Made by a program: the position numbers and the translations under genes. A model generated the notes under the pieces. The model saw only the letters and a list, made by a program, of their open reading frames with translations, was not told the DNA's origin and ran no database searches. From positions 496,001-560,000 of the forward strand of contig NZ_MAFQ01000005.1 in NCBI RefSeq assembly GCF_002013895.1: a DNA stretch of 64,000 nt, written 5' to 3'. Below are positions 52,610-62,887 of the stretch, one piece after another (the first letter of the stretch is position 1; every line of letters starts with the position of its first letter). The DNA comes from Mycobacteroides franklinii (GTDB lineage: Bacteria; Actinomycetota; Actinomycetes; Mycobacteriales; Mycobacteriaceae).

Positions 52610-53101
52610 GTGGGCGAGAAACGGACCGTCGAGCAGCGTGGCCTGTGGTTCGAGGAGTTCGAGACCGGCGTGCTGTATCTGCACCGACCGGGCCGGACGA
52701 TCACCGAGGCCGACAACGTTCTGTTCACCACGTTGACCATGAACACCCAGGCACTGCATCTCGACGCCGCGTTCTCGGAGGCGTTACCACCGTTCAACCA
52801 GCGTCTGGTGAACTCGATGTTCACCCTGTCGACGTTGGTCGGGTTGTCGGTCGCGCAGCTGACCCAGGGCACCATCGTCGGCAACCTGGGATTCTCTGAG
52901 ATCGCGTTCCCCAAACCGCTGTTCCACGGCGACACCCTGTACGCGGAGTCCGAGGTGATCGACAAGCGCGAATCCAAGAGCCGGCCCGGTGAAGGCATCG
53001 TCACGTTCGCGCATACCGGCAGAAACCAGCACGGTGATGTGGTGGCCGCAGCCTCGCGCAAAACGATGGTGCGCAAGCGCTCCGCAGGGCAGCAGTCATG
53101 A
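52610..53101 (+). CDS. MaoC-family dehydratase
   Basis: A 163-residue hotdog protein. LWFEEFETGVLYLHRPGRTITEADNVLF, LHLDAAFSEA and FPKPLFHGDTLYAESEV are typical of MaoC proteins encoded beside citE in mycobacterial leucine-catabolism-type loci (for example Rv2499c next to Rv2498c). I chose GTG 52610, five bases after GGAGG (52600-52604); a GTG at 52580 is in frame. It overlaps the CitE-like gene by four bases. Confidence 0.85.
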   Translation: MGEKRTVEQRGLWFEEFETGVLYLHRPGRTITEADNVLFTTLTMNTQALHLDAAFSEALPPFNQRLVNSMFTLSTLVGLSVAQLTQGTIVGNLGFSEIAFPKPLFHGDTLYAESEVIDKRESKSRPGEGIVTFAHTGRNQHGDVVAAASRKTMVRKRSAGQQS

Positions 53102-53925
53102 CCCTGCCCCAGGCCGGGCCCGGCTGGCTTTTCTGCCCCGCAGACCGCCCGGAGCGCTTTGAAAAGGCAGCCGCGGCAGCCGATGTGGTGATTCTCGATC
53201 TTGAAGACGGGGTGGCCCTGGCAGATAGGCCGGCCGCGCGCGATGCGCTGATCAGTGCCCCGCTCGATCCCGCTCGGACGGTGGTTCGGCTCAACCCCGC
53301 CTCCACCGCGGACCACCCGCTGGACCTGGAGGCCGTCGCACAGACCGCGTATACGACGGTGATGCTGGCCAAGAGTGAGCACGCCGATCACGTCGCGGCA
53401 CTGGCCCCGATGAACGTGGTGGTGCTCGTCGAAACTCCGCTCGGTGCGCTCAACGTCGCCGAACTGATGCGGCCCGCGAACGTCGTCGCGGCGATGTGGG
53501 GTGCGGAGGATCTGTTCGCCGCGACGTGGGGCACCAACAACAGGTGGCCCGATGGCAGCTACCGCGATGTGGCCCAGCACGTACGTTCTCAGACTTTGTT
53601 GGCAGCAAAGGCATTCGGGCGTATGGCGCTGGACGCGGTGTACCTGGACATCAAGGGGCTCGACGGGCTGCGCGTGGAGGCCGATGATGCCGTCGCCGTC
53701 GGGTTCGACGCCAAGGTGGCCATCCATCCCACCCAGGTGAGCGTCATTCGTGAGGCGTACAAGCCGACCGATAAACAGGTGCGGTGGGCGCGTGCGGTGC
53801 TCGAGCTGGCGGTGCGGGAACGTGGAGTATTCCAGTTCGAGGGCGCGATGGTCGATGCGCCCGTGCTGCGCCGCGCGGAGCGGATCGTTCAGTTGAATGC
53901 CCTGACCGGTGGACAGCCCGGGTGA
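53098..53925 (+). CDS. CitE-like CoA-ester lyase 2
   Basis: A 275-residue HpcH/HpaI-type TIM-barrel enzyme. FCPADRPERFEKA, LDLEDGVAL, VRLNPAS, VLVETPLGAL (metal Glu) and WGAEDLFAAT (metal Asp) are present. It resembles Rv2498c, described as a beta-hydroxyacyl-CoA lyase acting on citramalyl-, malyl- and HMG-CoA-type substrates. Same length as the CitE-like protein at 33114 but clearly diverged. ATGA overlap couples it to MaoC. Confidence 0.9.
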   Translation: MTLPQAGPGWLFCPADRPERFEKAAAAADVVILDLEDGVALADRPAARDALISAPLDPARTVVRLNPASTADHPLDLEAVAQTAYTTVMLAKSEHADHVAALAPMNVVVLVETPLGALNVAELMRPANVVAAMWGAEDLFAATWGTNNRWPDGSYRDVAQHVRSQTLLAAKAFGRMALDAVYLDIKGLDGLRVEADDAVAVGFDAKVAIHPTQVSVIREAYKPTDKQVRWARAVLELAVRERGVFQFEGAMVDAPVLRRAERIVQLNALTGGQPG

Positions 53926-54049
53926 GAAACATTCGGTTACCGCGCACCGGAATCCAGGGTGTCGGCTCGGCGCGCTCACTAGAGTTTTCGGTGATCCGTC
54001 CCGTCTATCGGTGCCCGGGATGCAGCAGTGCAGGTGGTGAAACGAGACG

Positions 54050-55690
54050 ATGAAGTCCTATGACGCCGGGTCGTCCGCGTGCCAGATCCTCGAGGAGACG
54101 ATCGGGGAAAACTTCGAGCGGATAGCCCGTACCCACTCCGATGTGGATGCCCTCGTCGATGTCTCGGGCGACCGCAGATGGACCTATCGCGAGCTCGACG
54201 CCGAGATCAACCGCGTGGCACGCGGACTCATGGCGCTGGATGTCGCCGCGGGTGACCGGGTCGGAATCTGGGCTCCGAATTGCACCGAATGGGTGCTGGT
54301 GCAGTACGCCACGGCCAAGATCGGTGCGATTCTGGTCACCATCAATCCGGCCTACCGGACCCACGAGCTGGCCTATGCGCTCAATCAGTCGGGCGTCCGC
54401 ACGCTTGTCTGCGCCACCGCGTTCAAGTCCTCCGACTACGTCGCCATGGTGCGCCAGGTACGCCCGGATGTCCTGGCCCTGCGGGACGTCGTGTTCATCG
54501 GCACCTCCGATTGGACGGACCTGGTGACGGGAGCCGACCGGGTCTCCGGGGACGCGCTGCGTAGCAGGATGTCGCAGCTGTCCAACACCGATCCCATCAA
54601 CATTCAATACACCTCGGGGACGACGGGATATCCCAAGGGTGCGACCCTGTCACACCGCAACGTGCTCAATAACGGCTACTTCGTGACCGAGTCGATCCAT
54701 CTCAAAGCCGGTGACCGACTGTGCATCCCGGTGCCCTTCTACCACTGTTTCGGGATGGTGATGGGCAACCTCGGCTGTACGACCCACGGTGCCACCATCG
54801 TGATGCCGGCACCGGGATTCGATCCCGCGCGCACTCTCGACGCCATTGAGCGCGAACGTTGCATCGGGGTGTACGGAGTACCGACCATGTTCATCGCGAT
54901 GTTCGCGGACCCCGAATTCGCGCGGCGGGACCTGTCCTCGCTGCAGACGGGCATCATGGCCGGTTCGGTATGTCCCGTGGAAGTGATGAAGCGGTGCATC
55001 GACGAAATGCATATGGCGGGGGTCGCCATCGCGTACGGCATGACGGAAACTTCGCCGGTCTCCTGTCAGACGCTCTTCGATGACGATCTGGATCGCCGTA
55101 CCGCGACCGTCGGACGTGTGCATCCGCATGTCGAGGTCAAGATCGTCGATCCCGGCACCGGGGAAACGGTGGAGCGCGGGCATTCCGGTGAGCTGTGCAC
55201 CCGCGGTTACTCGGTGATGCTCGGGTACTGGAACGACGAGGAGCACACCCGTGAGGTGCTCGACGCCGACGGCTGGATGCACACCGGCGACCTGGCGGTG
55301 ATGCGAGAAGACGGCTACTGCGCCATCATTGGGCGAATCAAGGACATGGTGATACGCGGCGGCGAGAACATCTACCCGCGCGAGATCGAAGAGTTCCTGC
55401 TCACCCACCCGGACATCGAGGATGTCCAGGTTGTCGGGGTACCCGACGAGAAGTACGGCGAGGAGCTGTGCGCGTGGGTCCGGACGCGTACGGACCGCGT
55501 GGTGCTCGACGCCGTCGCCATCCGCGCCTTCGCGTCGGGGCGCCTCGCCCACTACAAGATTCCGCGTTACGTGCATGTCGTTGACAGCTTCCCGACGACC
55601 GTGACCGGAAAGGTGCGCAAGATCGACATACGAGAGCAGGCCATGGAACTTCTGGGATTGCGAGAGCGGGGCCGGACACATGGGCAGTAG
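54050..55690 (+). CDS. Acyl-CoA synthetase (AMP-forming) 4
   Basis: A 546-residue FadD-type ligase. [58 protein letters not shown] and TVTGKVRKI are complete. It resembles FadD35-like/medium-chain ligases of mycobacteria; the location next to MaoC-CitE and acetoacetyl-CoA synthetase suggests branched-chain amino acid or short acid metabolism. The stop lies 11 bases inside the acetoacetyl-CoA synthetase gene. Confidence 0.92.
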   Translation: MKSYDAGSSACQILEETIGENFERIARTHSDVDALVDVSGDRRWTYRELDAEINRVARGLMALDVAAGDRVGIWAPNCTEWVLVQYATAKIGAILVTINPAYRTHELAYALNQSGVRTLVCATAFKSSDYVAMVRQVRPDVLALRDVVFIGTSDWTDLVTGADRVSGDALRSRMSQLSNTDPINIQYTSGTTGYPKGATLSHRNVLNNGYFVTESIHLKAGDRLCIPVPFYHCFGMVMGNLGCTTHGATIVMPAPGFDPARTLDAIERERCIGVYGVPTMFIAMFADPEFARRDLSSLQTGIMAGSVCPVEVMKRCIDEMHMAGVAIAYGMTETSPVSCQTLFDDDLDRRTATVGRVHPHVEVKIVDPGTGETVERGHSGELCTRGYSVMLGYWNDEEHTREVLDADGWMHTGDLAVMREDGYCAIIGRIKDMVIRGGENIYPREIEEFLLTHPDIEDVQVVGVPDEKYGEELCAWVRTRTDRVVLDAVAIRAFASGRLAHYKIPRYVHVVDSFPTTVTGKVRKIDIREQAMELLGLRERGRTHGQ

Positions 55691-57563
55691 CACCTACGAA
55701 CGATTTGTCGAGCATGTGGCGCAGCGGTATGCGGTGCCACACAACGACTACGAAGATGTGTGGCGCTGGTCGGTCGAATCTGTTCCCCAGTTCTGGCGCG
55801 CACTGTGGGAGTTCTTCGAGGTGCCGGGTCGCGGATTGCGTGACGGTGATGAGGGCGTGCTGGTCAAGCCCGTGATGCCTGGGACGCAATGGTTTCCGGG
55901 CACCGAGCTGAACTATGTGGACCTGGTGCTGCGCCATACGCGCCAAGACGGACCCGCGATCGTGGGTGTGGACGAGGCGGGGGAGCGCACCGAGATCGGT
56001 TGGCGGGAGTTGCCGGGCCGGATTGGTGCGGTGGCCGCCGAGCTGCGTCGTCTCGGTGTGGGCCACGGCGACTGTGTGGCTGCCTATCTGCCGGATGTGC
56101 CCGATGCGATGGTGGCCTTCCTGGCCGCCGCGGCCGTCGGCGCGGTCTGGGCGGGATGTGGCCAGGACTACGCTCCTGCGGGGGCTGCTGCGCGGCTGGG
56201 GCAGCTCAACCCGAAGGTGCTCATCGCTGGCGCCGGGTACCAGTACAACGGTCGTTGGGTGGACAAGGAAGCCGACACCGCCGAATTGCACCGCCTGCTA
56301 CCTGGAGACCCCGCGCTGATGGTCGAATTGCCCACGGGCAGTGTCGACCCGGCGGTCGAGATGGTGCCGTTCGATCATCCGATCTGGGTCTTGTTCAGCT
56401 CTGGCACCACGGGCAGGCCCAAGGGGATTGTGCACGGCCACGGGGGCATGCTGCTGGAACATCTCAAGGGCGCGGGGCTGCACTGTGATCTGGGCCCGGG
56501 CGATGTGTTCTTCTGGCAGACCGCGCTGTCGTGGATGATGTGGAACTTTCGGCTGGCCGGGCTTCTGGTGGGGGCCACCGTCGTCTGCTACAGCGGGCAT
56601 CCGCTGTACCCCAACGCAGATCGGTTGTGGGAGCTACTGGAAACGGAGAAGGTCAGCTACTTCGGTACCAGCCCCGGACACCTGCAGGGGACCAAGAAGG
56701 CGGGACTGGAGCCGTCGTCCAGACATGACCTGAGTGCGCTGAAGACGTTGGGCAGCAGCGGGTCTCCGCTCTCTTCCGATATGTTCGCCTGGGCAGGCAG
56801 GCATGTCGGGGTCACGGTGTCCTCGTTATCGGGCGGCACCGATGTCTGCACCGCGTTCGCCGGCGGTACACCGGGAGTGCCCGCGCACCCGGGTGAGCTA
56901 CCCGCCCGCTACCTGGGGGTGGACCTGCGCAGCTGGTCACCCGATCGTCGGTCCCTCATCGGGGAAGTCGGCGAGATGGTGATCCTGCAGCCCATGCCGT
57001 GCATGCCGATTCGATTCTGGGACGATCCCGACGGCTCGCGTTATCGGGCCGCCTATTTCGAACACGAATGGGCCGATGGCCGCGCGCCCGGAGTCTGGCG
57101 GCACGGCGACTGGGTGACCGTCACCGAGCGGGGATCGCTGGTGATCCACGGCCGCAGCGATGCAACCTTGAACCGCAACGGAATTCGGATGGGCTCGGCG
57201 GATATCTACGAGGTCGTGGAATCAATGGACGAGATCGCCGAGGGATTCGTGCTCGGTGTCGACGGTCCTGACGGTGCCTACTGGATGCCGCTGTTCGTCA
57301 CCATGGCACCAGGCCGCACCTTCGATGAGGATCTGGGAGCACGGATCGCGCGGGAGATACGTACTCGTTTGTCGCCCCGCCACGTCCCCGATGAGGTGAT
57401 CGAGACCCCCGGGATTCCGCACACCCGGACCGGTAAAAAGCTTGAAGTCCCTATCTGCGGGGTATTGGCGGGGCGTGCCGACGTGTCCTTGGATCCCCGG
57501 TCGATCGACAACCCGGACCTCATCGACTGGTACCGCGCACGGGGGCGTGACCACAGCTGGTAG
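55680..57563 (+). CDS. Acetoacetate-CoA ligase
   Basis: A 627-residue ligase, longer than FadD proteins. [19 protein letters not shown] is the P-loop, [12 protein letters not shown] the adenine motif, [20 protein letters not shown] the hinge region and [11 protein letters not shown] the C-terminal Lys. Length and motif variants match acetoacetyl-CoA synthetase rather than acetyl-CoA synthetase. It would activate acetoacetate released by the HMG-CoA-type lyase next door. Overlaps the ligase gene upstream by 11 bases. Confidence 0.9.
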   Translation: MGSSTYERFVEHVAQRYAVPHNDYEDVWRWSVESVPQFWRALWEFFEVPGRGLRDGDEGVLVKPVMPGTQWFPGTELNYVDLVLRHTRQDGPAIVGVDEAGERTEIGWRELPGRIGAVAAELRRLGVGHGDCVAAYLPDVPDAMVAFLAAAAVGAVWAGCGQDYAPAGAAARLGQLNPKVLIAGAGYQYNGRWVDKEADTAELHRLLPGDPALMVELPTGSVDPAVEMVPFDHPIWVLFSSGTTGRPKGIVHGHGGMLLEHLKGAGLHCDLGPGDVFFWQTALSWMMWNFRLAGLLVGATVVCYSGHPLYPNADRLWELLETEKVSYFGTSPGHLQGTKKAGLEPSSRHDLSALKTLGSSGSPLSSDMFAWAGRHVGVTVSSLSGGTDVCTAFAGGTPGVPAHPGELPARYLGVDLRSWSPDRRSLIGEVGEMVILQPMPCMPIRFWDDPDGSRYRAAYFEHEWADGRAPGVWRHGDWVTVTERGSLVIHGRSDATLNRNGIRMGSADIYEVVESMDEIAEGFVLGVDGPDGAYWMPLFVTMAPGRTFDEDLGARIAREIRTRLSPRHVPDEVIETPGIPHTRTGKKLEVPICGVLAGRADVSLDPRSIDNPDLIDWYRARGRDHSW

Positions 57564-57604
57564 CGATGGCCGACAGCTCTTGCGCGGCCCGCGACTTGGA
57601 CCCA

Positions 57605-57622
57605 GTATACCAATCGGTATAC
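57605..57622. promoter_or_regulatory. Perfect GTATACC-AATC-GGTATAC operator
   Basis: An 18-base perfect inverted repeat 69 bases before the start of the small membrane protein gene and 42 after the acetoacetate ligase stop. Dyads of this form are typical TetR-family operators. No TetR gene is within 6 kb on either side, so the regulator would act in trans. Confidence 0.65.
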
Positions 57623-57690
57623 ATCTGCTTGGTGCGTTGATTGTCTTGCACTGCAGGGTCTTATGGGCAGAACTCAACGAGGAGGATTCC

Positions 57691-58086
57691 ATGGCAGCAC
57701 GATTTGCGGACTACCCACTTCCCCTGAAGCTTTTGATTGTGGGGCGCTCGCTCGTCGCCTCGGGCAGTCTCCTTACGCCGAACGTGTTCGCGAGCGTTTT
57801 CCGGATGGAGGCCGCCGGAACGCCTGCCATACCCATGGGCCGCATGTTCGGCATTCGGAACGCGCTTTTGGCGCTTGGGTTGTCGCGCCTTGGCGCATTC
57901 ACCGACCCCACCACGTTTCTGAAGCTGAACGTGCTGACCGATGCCGTTGATGCGGCAGTGTTGGTTGCGGCCGGCCGTCGAGGCGAGCTCAGTAAGACCA
58001 CTTCGACTCTCGGTACCGCGGTGGCCCTCTCGGCTGTCGTGGTGGGGGCCGCCTCGTTGGCCGCATTATCGGCGCCCGAAGCCTAG
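57691..58086 (+). CDS. Small membrane protein of unknown function
   Basis: A 131-residue protein with three or four hydrophobic segments (LKLLIVGRSLVASGSLL, RNALLALGLSRLGAF, VDAAVLVAAGRRG, GTAVALSAVVVGAASLAAL). GAGGAGG precedes the ATG by about seven bases. I do not recognise the family with confidence; it looks like small DUF4267-type membrane proteins. Upstream lies the GTATACC operator, so it is probably an inducible single-gene unit. Its stop shares CTAG with the convergent LigD-like gene. Confidence 0.75.
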   Translation: MAARFADYPLPLKLLIVGRSLVASGSLLTPNVFASVFRMEAAGTPAIPMGRMFGIRNALLALGLSRLGAFTDPTTFLKLNVLTDAVDAAVLVAAGRRGELSKTTSTLGTAVALSAVVVGAASLAALSAPEA

Positions 58087-59324
58087 CCCCACGGTGAGTA
58101 GTCCGCGATCAGCTCTTCCTGCGTCGGCCGCTGCGCCTCGGGAATATGCACCAGATTGATCCGCACCCGGTACCAGACCGAACTCGGTCCGCGCATTCCG
58201 TCGATCAGAATATCTTGTGGTTCAAGGAATTCAGCCACATTAGGGTAGCGGTCACGCCAGATATCAAGTGCTGCCTGGGCTTCCGGCTTGGTCTTGGTCC
58301 GCGCGATTTCGATGAGCGGCATCGTCGACCGGCGGTGTCCATCCCGGGCGGCGCCCTTCGGCGCCTTCTCGGCGGGTCCCAGCTCGGCGGCCAATTCCAG
58401 TAGCCGATCCAGCGTCCCGGTAGCGGCTTCCCTCTCCACATCCATGCCCTGCCACGGATCGCCGATATCGGCGAACCGCTCGCGGACCCTGTGCAGCGTG
58501 AATTCCGAAGGGCGGCAACTTGCCACCTCGTCCCAGCGCAGCGGCGTCGAGACCCGGGCATCCGGGGTCGCCCGCACCGAATAGGCCGAGGCGACGGTGC
58601 GGTCCTTCGCGTTCTGGTTGAAGTCGACGAACACCCCGTGGCGTTCCTCCTTCCACCACCGGCTGGTCGCCAGCTCCGGGGCGCGGCGCTCCACCTCGCG
58701 GGCCACCGTCTCGGCGGCCAACCGCAGCTCCCGGAACGTCCATCGCGGGGCCACCGGCGCGTAGATGTGAAAACCTCGGGAGCCGCTCGTCTTCGGCCAG
58801 GCCGTGAGCCCGTGATCCTCCAATACCTCACGCACCACGAACGCGACATCGAGGATCTGGCTCCACGGCACCCCGGGCACCGGATCGAGGTCGATGCGCA
58901 GTTCGTCGGGGTGGTCCAGGTCGTCGGCACGCACGGGATGCGGATTGAGGTCCACGCACCCCAGGTTGACCACCCAGGCCAGCGACGCCGCGTCGGTGAC
59001 GACGGCTTCCCGGGCTGAGGTCCCCCGCGCGTAGTGCAGTTCGGCCGAGGCGATCCAATCCGGACGCTTCTCGGGCACACGCTTCTGGAAAATCGCTTCC
59101 TGTGAGATGCCCTTGACGAACCTCTTCAGGATCATCGGCCGGTCCCGCACCCCGCGCAGCGCCCCTTCGGCGACACCCAGGTAATAGCCGACGAGGTCGG
59201 CCTTGGTGATGCCCGTTTCGGGAAAAATAACCTTGCCTGGGTGCGTGATGGTGACATCGCGTCCCGCGACCTGCAGCACGAGGTCGGCTTTGGATGAGCC
59301 GCTCGCGCGAAGACCATCCGACAT
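58083..59324 (-). CDS. LigD polymerase-domain-like protein
   Basis: A 413-residue archaeo-eukaryotic-primase-type protein like M. tuberculosis Rv0269c. RIDLDPVPG gives the Asp-x-Asp metal pair, KTSGSRGFHIY and VFVDFNQNAKDRTVASAYSVR the nucleotide-binding and third-Asp motifs. It lacks the ligase and nuclease domains of full LigD. It may help non-homologous end joining or fill-in synthesis. I chose ATG 59324 (MSDGLR...), because the frame upstream lies across the promoter of the divergent ligase gene. The first 33 bases resemble those of the gene at 61111. Confidence 0.88.
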   Translation of the reverse strand: MSDGLRASGSSKADLVLQVAGRDVTITHPGKVIFPETGITKADLVGYYLGVAEGALRGVRDRPMILKRFVKGISQEAIFQKRVPEKRPDWIASAELHYARGTSAREAVVTDAASLAWVVNLGCVDLNPHPVRADDLDHPDELRIDLDPVPGVPWSQILDVAFVVREVLEDHGLTAWPKTSGSRGFHIYAPVAPRWTFRELRLAAETVAREVERRAPELATSRWWKEERHGVFVDFNQNAKDRTVASAYSVRATPDARVSTPLRWDEVASCRPSEFTLHRVRERFADIGDPWQGMDVEREAATGTLDRLLELAAELGPAEKAPKGAARDGHRRSTMPLIEIARTKTKPEAQAALDIWRDRYPNVAEFLEPQDILIDGMRGPSSVWYRVRINLVHIPEAQRPTQEELIADYSPWG

Positions 59325-59433
59325 GGCGTCATCGTAGGGCTGCAGACCGACTTTCCTGGGCGTACTTGGTGACAGGCCCCCGACCGACCGGTTGGGTGTA
59401 CCACTGAGAGGGAGGTCACATAGGCTGTTGATC

Positions 59434-61104
59434 ATGTCGATCACCGCCGAACGGCCGCTCTTCTCGAAACTTCAGACTCTTGCGAAGCGCGGTGGCGCTG
59501 AGCTGCATTATCTCCGCAAAGTCATCGAGGCGGGCATGCTCAAACTGGACCCGCCGAACGTGCTCGGGGGCATCGTCCGCGACTTCTATCGCTTCGGCGA
59601 AATCGGCGCGGTACCGGCGTTCGGCGCCCACCGCAGCCCGTCGCGGACCGCGATCATCGACGACGAGGGCTCGCTCACTTATGCCGAGCTGAATGACGCT
59701 GTCAACGCCCTGGCCCATGGCCTGAATCGTCTCGGTATCACGGGCGGAGACGGGGTTGCGATCCTGGCGCGCAACCACCGCTGGTTCATCATCGCCAACT
59801 ACGCCGCTCACCGTGCCGGTGCCCGGGTGATCCTGCTCAACACAGACTTCTCCGGCCCGCAGACCAAGGAAGTCGCCGAGCGTGAAGGTGCCCGCGTCCT
59901 CATCTATGACGCCGAGTACGCCGAGTTCCTGGACGGGTACAGCCCCGAGCTGGGCCAGATCATGGCCTTGCCGACCAACCCGGAAAACCCTGACCAGCCG
60001 GCCTCGGACGACGAGACCATTGCGTCGGTGATCAAGCGCAACAGCACCTCGCCGGCACCGCGCCCGTCGAAGTACTCGTCGTTGGTGATTCTCACCAGCG
60101 GCACCACCGGCACGCCGAAGGGTGCCCCGCGCAAACTGGCACTGACCCTGGCGCCGGTTGGCGGCATGTTCTCGCATGTGCCGTTCCGTTCGGGTGAGGT
60201 GACCTCGGTACCCGCTCCGATGTTCCACGCGCTGGGCTACCTACACCAGAGCTTGGCGCTGACGTTGGGATGCACGCTCATTCTGCACCGGAAGTTCAAG
60301 CCCGAGACCGTGCTTACCGATATCGAGAAGTTCAAGGTGACCGCGATCGTGGTGGTGCCGGTGATGCTGAACCGCCTCCTCAACGCTCTCGACGAGATGC
60401 CCGCCAAACCCGACTTGTCCTCGCTGCGTATCGTTTTCGTGTCGGGATCGCAGCTCGGCGGTGAGCTCGCATCCCGTGCGCTGGACACCCTGGGCCCGGT
60501 CATCTACAACCTGTACGGATCCACCGAGGTTGCCTTCGCCACCATCGCGCGGCCGCAGGATCTGGCCATCAACCCGTCCACGGTGGGTCCCGTTGTCAAG
60601 GGCGCGACCGTGAAAATCCTTGACGACGAAGGCAAACCTGTTTCGCAGGGCACCGTCGGCAGGATCTTCGTCAGCAACGCGATCCCGTTCGACGGCTACA
60701 CCGGCGGTGGACACAAGCAGATCATCGACGGACTCATGTCCAGCGGCGACGTCGGCTACTTCGACCAGCACGGGCTGCTCTACGTGTCCGGTCGCGACGA
60801 CGAGATGATCGTCTCGGGCGGCGAGAACGTGTTCCCGGCCGAGGTCGAGGACCTCATCAGCGGTCATCCCGAGGTGGTCGAGGCGACCGCGCTGGGTGTC
60901 GATGACCCGGAGTGGGGAGCGCGGTTGCGGGCCTTCGTGGTTCGTCACCCCGAGTCCACGGTGGACGCCGATGGTATCCGTGCCTACGTGCGCGACAACC
61001 TGGCTCGGTACAAGGTGCCGCGCGATGTCGTGTTCCTGGACATCTTGCCGCGCAATCCTTCCGGAAAGATTCTCAAGCGCCAGCTGCGCGAGCTGGAGGT
61101 ATAG
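59434..61104 (+). CDS. fadD2: Fatty-acid-CoA ligase, FadD2-type
   Basis: A 556-residue ligase. The N-terminal lead LFSKLQTLAKRGGAELHYLRKV is unlike the other ligases in the window and typical of FadD2/FadD12-type proteins. LTSGTTGTPKGAPR, LYGSTEVAFA, SSGDVGYFDQHGLL, IVSGGENVFPAEVEDL and NPSGKILKRQL are complete. The symbol rests on the neighbouring Rv0269c- and Rv0271c/0272c-like genes and should be checked by alignment. The ribosome site GAGGGAGG lies unusually far (about 18 bases) upstream. Confidence 0.85.
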   Translation: MSITAERPLFSKLQTLAKRGGAELHYLRKVIEAGMLKLDPPNVLGGIVRDFYRFGEIGAVPAFGAHRSPSRTAIIDDEGSLTYAELNDAVNALAHGLNRLGITGGDGVAILARNHRWFIIANYAAHRAGARVILLNTDFSGPQTKEVAEREGARVLIYDAEYAEFLDGYSPELGQIMALPTNPENPDQPASDDETIASVIKRNSTSPAPRPSKYSSLVILTSGTTGTPKGAPRKLALTLAPVGGMFSHVPFRSGEVTSVPAPMFHALGYLHQSLALTLGCTLILHRKFKPETVLTDIEKFKVTAIVVVPVMLNRLLNALDEMPAKPDLSSLRIVFVSGSQLGGELASRALDTLGPVIYNLYGSTEVAFATIARPQDLAINPSTVGPVVKGATVKILDDEGKPVSQGTVGRIFVSNAIPFDGYTGGGHKQIIDGLMSSGDVGYFDQHGLLYVSGRDDEMIVSGGENVFPAEVEDLISGHPEVVEATALGVDDPEWGARLRAFVVRHPESTVDADGIRAYVRDNLARYKVPRDVVFLDILPRNPSGKILKRQLRELEV

Positions 61105-61110
61105 GCGGCC

Positions 61111-62391
61111 ATGTCCGACGGTCTTCGCGTAAACGGCTCATCCGCGTCCCGGGACCACGACATCGTGCTGTACGGGGCGACGGGATACGTCGGGAAACTC
61201 ACGGCGCTGTACCTGGCCGGACGGGTGGAGGCCACCGGTGCGCGGATCGCGCTGGCCGGGCGCAGCACCGACAAGCTTGCCGCGGTGCGTGATGCCTGCG
61301 GTCCGGCGGCGCGGGATTGGCCGCTGATCGAAGCCGATACGACCCGGCCGTCGACGCTGGCGGCGATGGCGGCGTCCACACGGGTGGTCCTGACCACCGT
61401 CGGTCCGTACACCAAGTACGGGCTGCCGCTGGTAGCGGCGTGCGCCGAGGCAGGCACCGACTACGCGGACCTGACCGGCGAGGTCAACTTCGTCCGGGAG
61501 AGCATCGACGTATACGGCAAGCAGGCTGCAGATACCGGTGCCCGCATCGTTCACTGCTGCGGATTCGATTCCATCCCATCGGATTTGAGCGTGTACGCGC
61601 TGTACCGGCAGGCGCAGGACGACGGTACCGGCGAGCTGCTCAACACCACCTATGTGCTGAGCAAGTTCCGCGGTGGTGTCAGCGGCGGCACGGCCGCGTC
61701 GATGGTCGAGGTGATGGAGGCCAGCGCCGAAGATCCTGAGGTGCGCCGTAACGCGCAGGACCCCTACTCGCTGAGCCCCGATCGTCCGGCCGAACCTGAG
61801 GTGGGGCACCAGCGCGAATTCCAAACACTCCGAGGTGAATCCATCGCACCCGAGTTGGCGGGCAAGTGGCTCGGCGCGTTCTTCATGGGGCCCGTCAACA
61901 CCCGGATCGTGCGGCGTAGCAATGCGCTGTTGGACTGGGCATACGGCACCCGGATGCGGTACCGCGAGACGATGAGTTTGGGTGGTTCGGTGATCGCCCC
62001 CGTCGCCGCAGCGGCCGTGACCGGAGCGCTGACGGTTGGCTTCGGGCTGGGCACCCGCGTTCCTATGCCCAAATTCATTGCCCAAAGGCTGCTTCCGAAG
62101 CCGGGAACCGGACCGAGTGAACGTACCCGCGAACGGGGCCACTACCGCGTCGAGACTTACACCACCACAACCGAGGGTGTGCGGTACCGGGCGATCATCG
62201 CCCAGGAAGGCGACCCCGGCTACAAGGCGACTGCCGTGTTGCTCGGCGAGAGCGGCCTGACCCTGGCGCTGGATCGCAGCGAATTGCCGGACCGGCTAGG
62301 GGTTTTGACACCTGCGGCTGCCATGGGTGACCCGCTGCTGAAACGGCTCCGTGCGGCCCGAGGTGTGACGGTCGAAGTCGAACGGCTCTAG
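61111..62391 (+). CDS. Saccharopine-dehydrogenase-family / trans-acting enoyl reductase-like protein
   Basis: A 426-residue NAD(P)-binding protein. [21 protein letters not shown] is the Rossmann motif; [12 protein letters not shown] and [13 protein letters not shown] are typical of the mycobacterial family that includes trans-acting enoyl reductases of complex lipid synthesis (such as Rv2953) and Rv2449c. Function of this member is unknown. It starts six bases after the FadD2-type gene and so is co-transcribed, suggesting a lipid-related reduction. Its N-terminal MSDGLR-x-x-GSS is shared with the LigD-like protein. Confidence 0.85.
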   Translation: MSDGLRVNGSSASRDHDIVLYGATGYVGKLTALYLAGRVEATGARIALAGRSTDKLAAVRDACGPAARDWPLIEADTTRPSTLAAMAASTRVVLTTVGPYTKYGLPLVAACAEAGTDYADLTGEVNFVRESIDVYGKQAADTGARIVHCCGFDSIPSDLSVYALYRQAQDDGTGELLNTTYVLSKFRGGVSGGTAASMVEVMEASAEDPEVRRNAQDPYSLSPDRPAEPEVGHQREFQTLRGESIAPELAGKWLGAFFMGPVNTRIVRRSNALLDWAYGTRMRYRETMSLGGSVIAPVAAAAVTGALTVGFGLGTRVPMPKFIAQRLLPKPGTGPSERTRERGHYRVETYTTTTEGVRYRAIIAQEGDPGYKATAVLLGESGLTLALDRSELPDRLGVLTPAAAMGDPLLKRLRAARGVTVEVERL

Positions 62392-62422
62392 GTTTTCGCC
62401 GCTGAATGATTGGAGTGGGTAT

Positions 62423-62887
62423 ATGTCCGTATCGGTGGTAGAGGCGGGGCCTCAGCAGGTCAGCCGTTCAGTCGACGTGTCTGCTCCGGCAACGGAGTTG
62501 TTCGCCATCGTCGCGGACCCGCGACGTCATCATGAGCTCGACGGGTCGGGCACTGTCGGCCAGAACATCCGCACGCCTGACCATCTCGTGGTTGGGTCGC
62601 GCTTTTCCACCGGGATGCGGATGTTCGGCCTTCCCTACCGCATCACCAGCGTGGTGACGGAATTCGATCCTGACAGGGTCGTTGAATGGCGCCATCCGCT
62701 GGGTCACCGGTGGCGCTGGGAGTTTGTCGCACTGTCGCCGACCAGCACCCGCGTCACAGAGACGTTCGACTTCCGCAACGCCGGGCCGATCCAAAACCTG
62801 TTGAACTACAAACTGCCCGGTTTCATCAAGGCGAACACCCGCGGGATCGAAGCCACTTTGCAGCGACTCCAAAACCGGTACAGCTAG
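62423..62887 (+). CDS. SRPBCC (START-like) family protein
   Basis: A 154-residue polyketide-cyclase/dehydrase-type fold: [31 protein letters not shown] at the start, and a C-terminal long helix. Proteins of this type bind hydrophobic ligands; specific function unknown. GGAGTGG precedes the ATG. It follows the reductase-like gene by 31 bases. Its stop shares the CTAG palindrome with the opposite-strand hydrolase. Confidence 0.85.
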   Translation: MSVSVVEAGPQQVSRSVDVSAPATELFAIVADPRRHHELDGSGTVGQNIRTPDHLVVGSRFSTGMRMFGLPYRITSVVTEFDPDRVVEWRHPLGHRWRWEFVALSPTSTRVTETFDFRNAGPIQNLLNYKLPGFIKANTRGIEATLQRLQNRYS

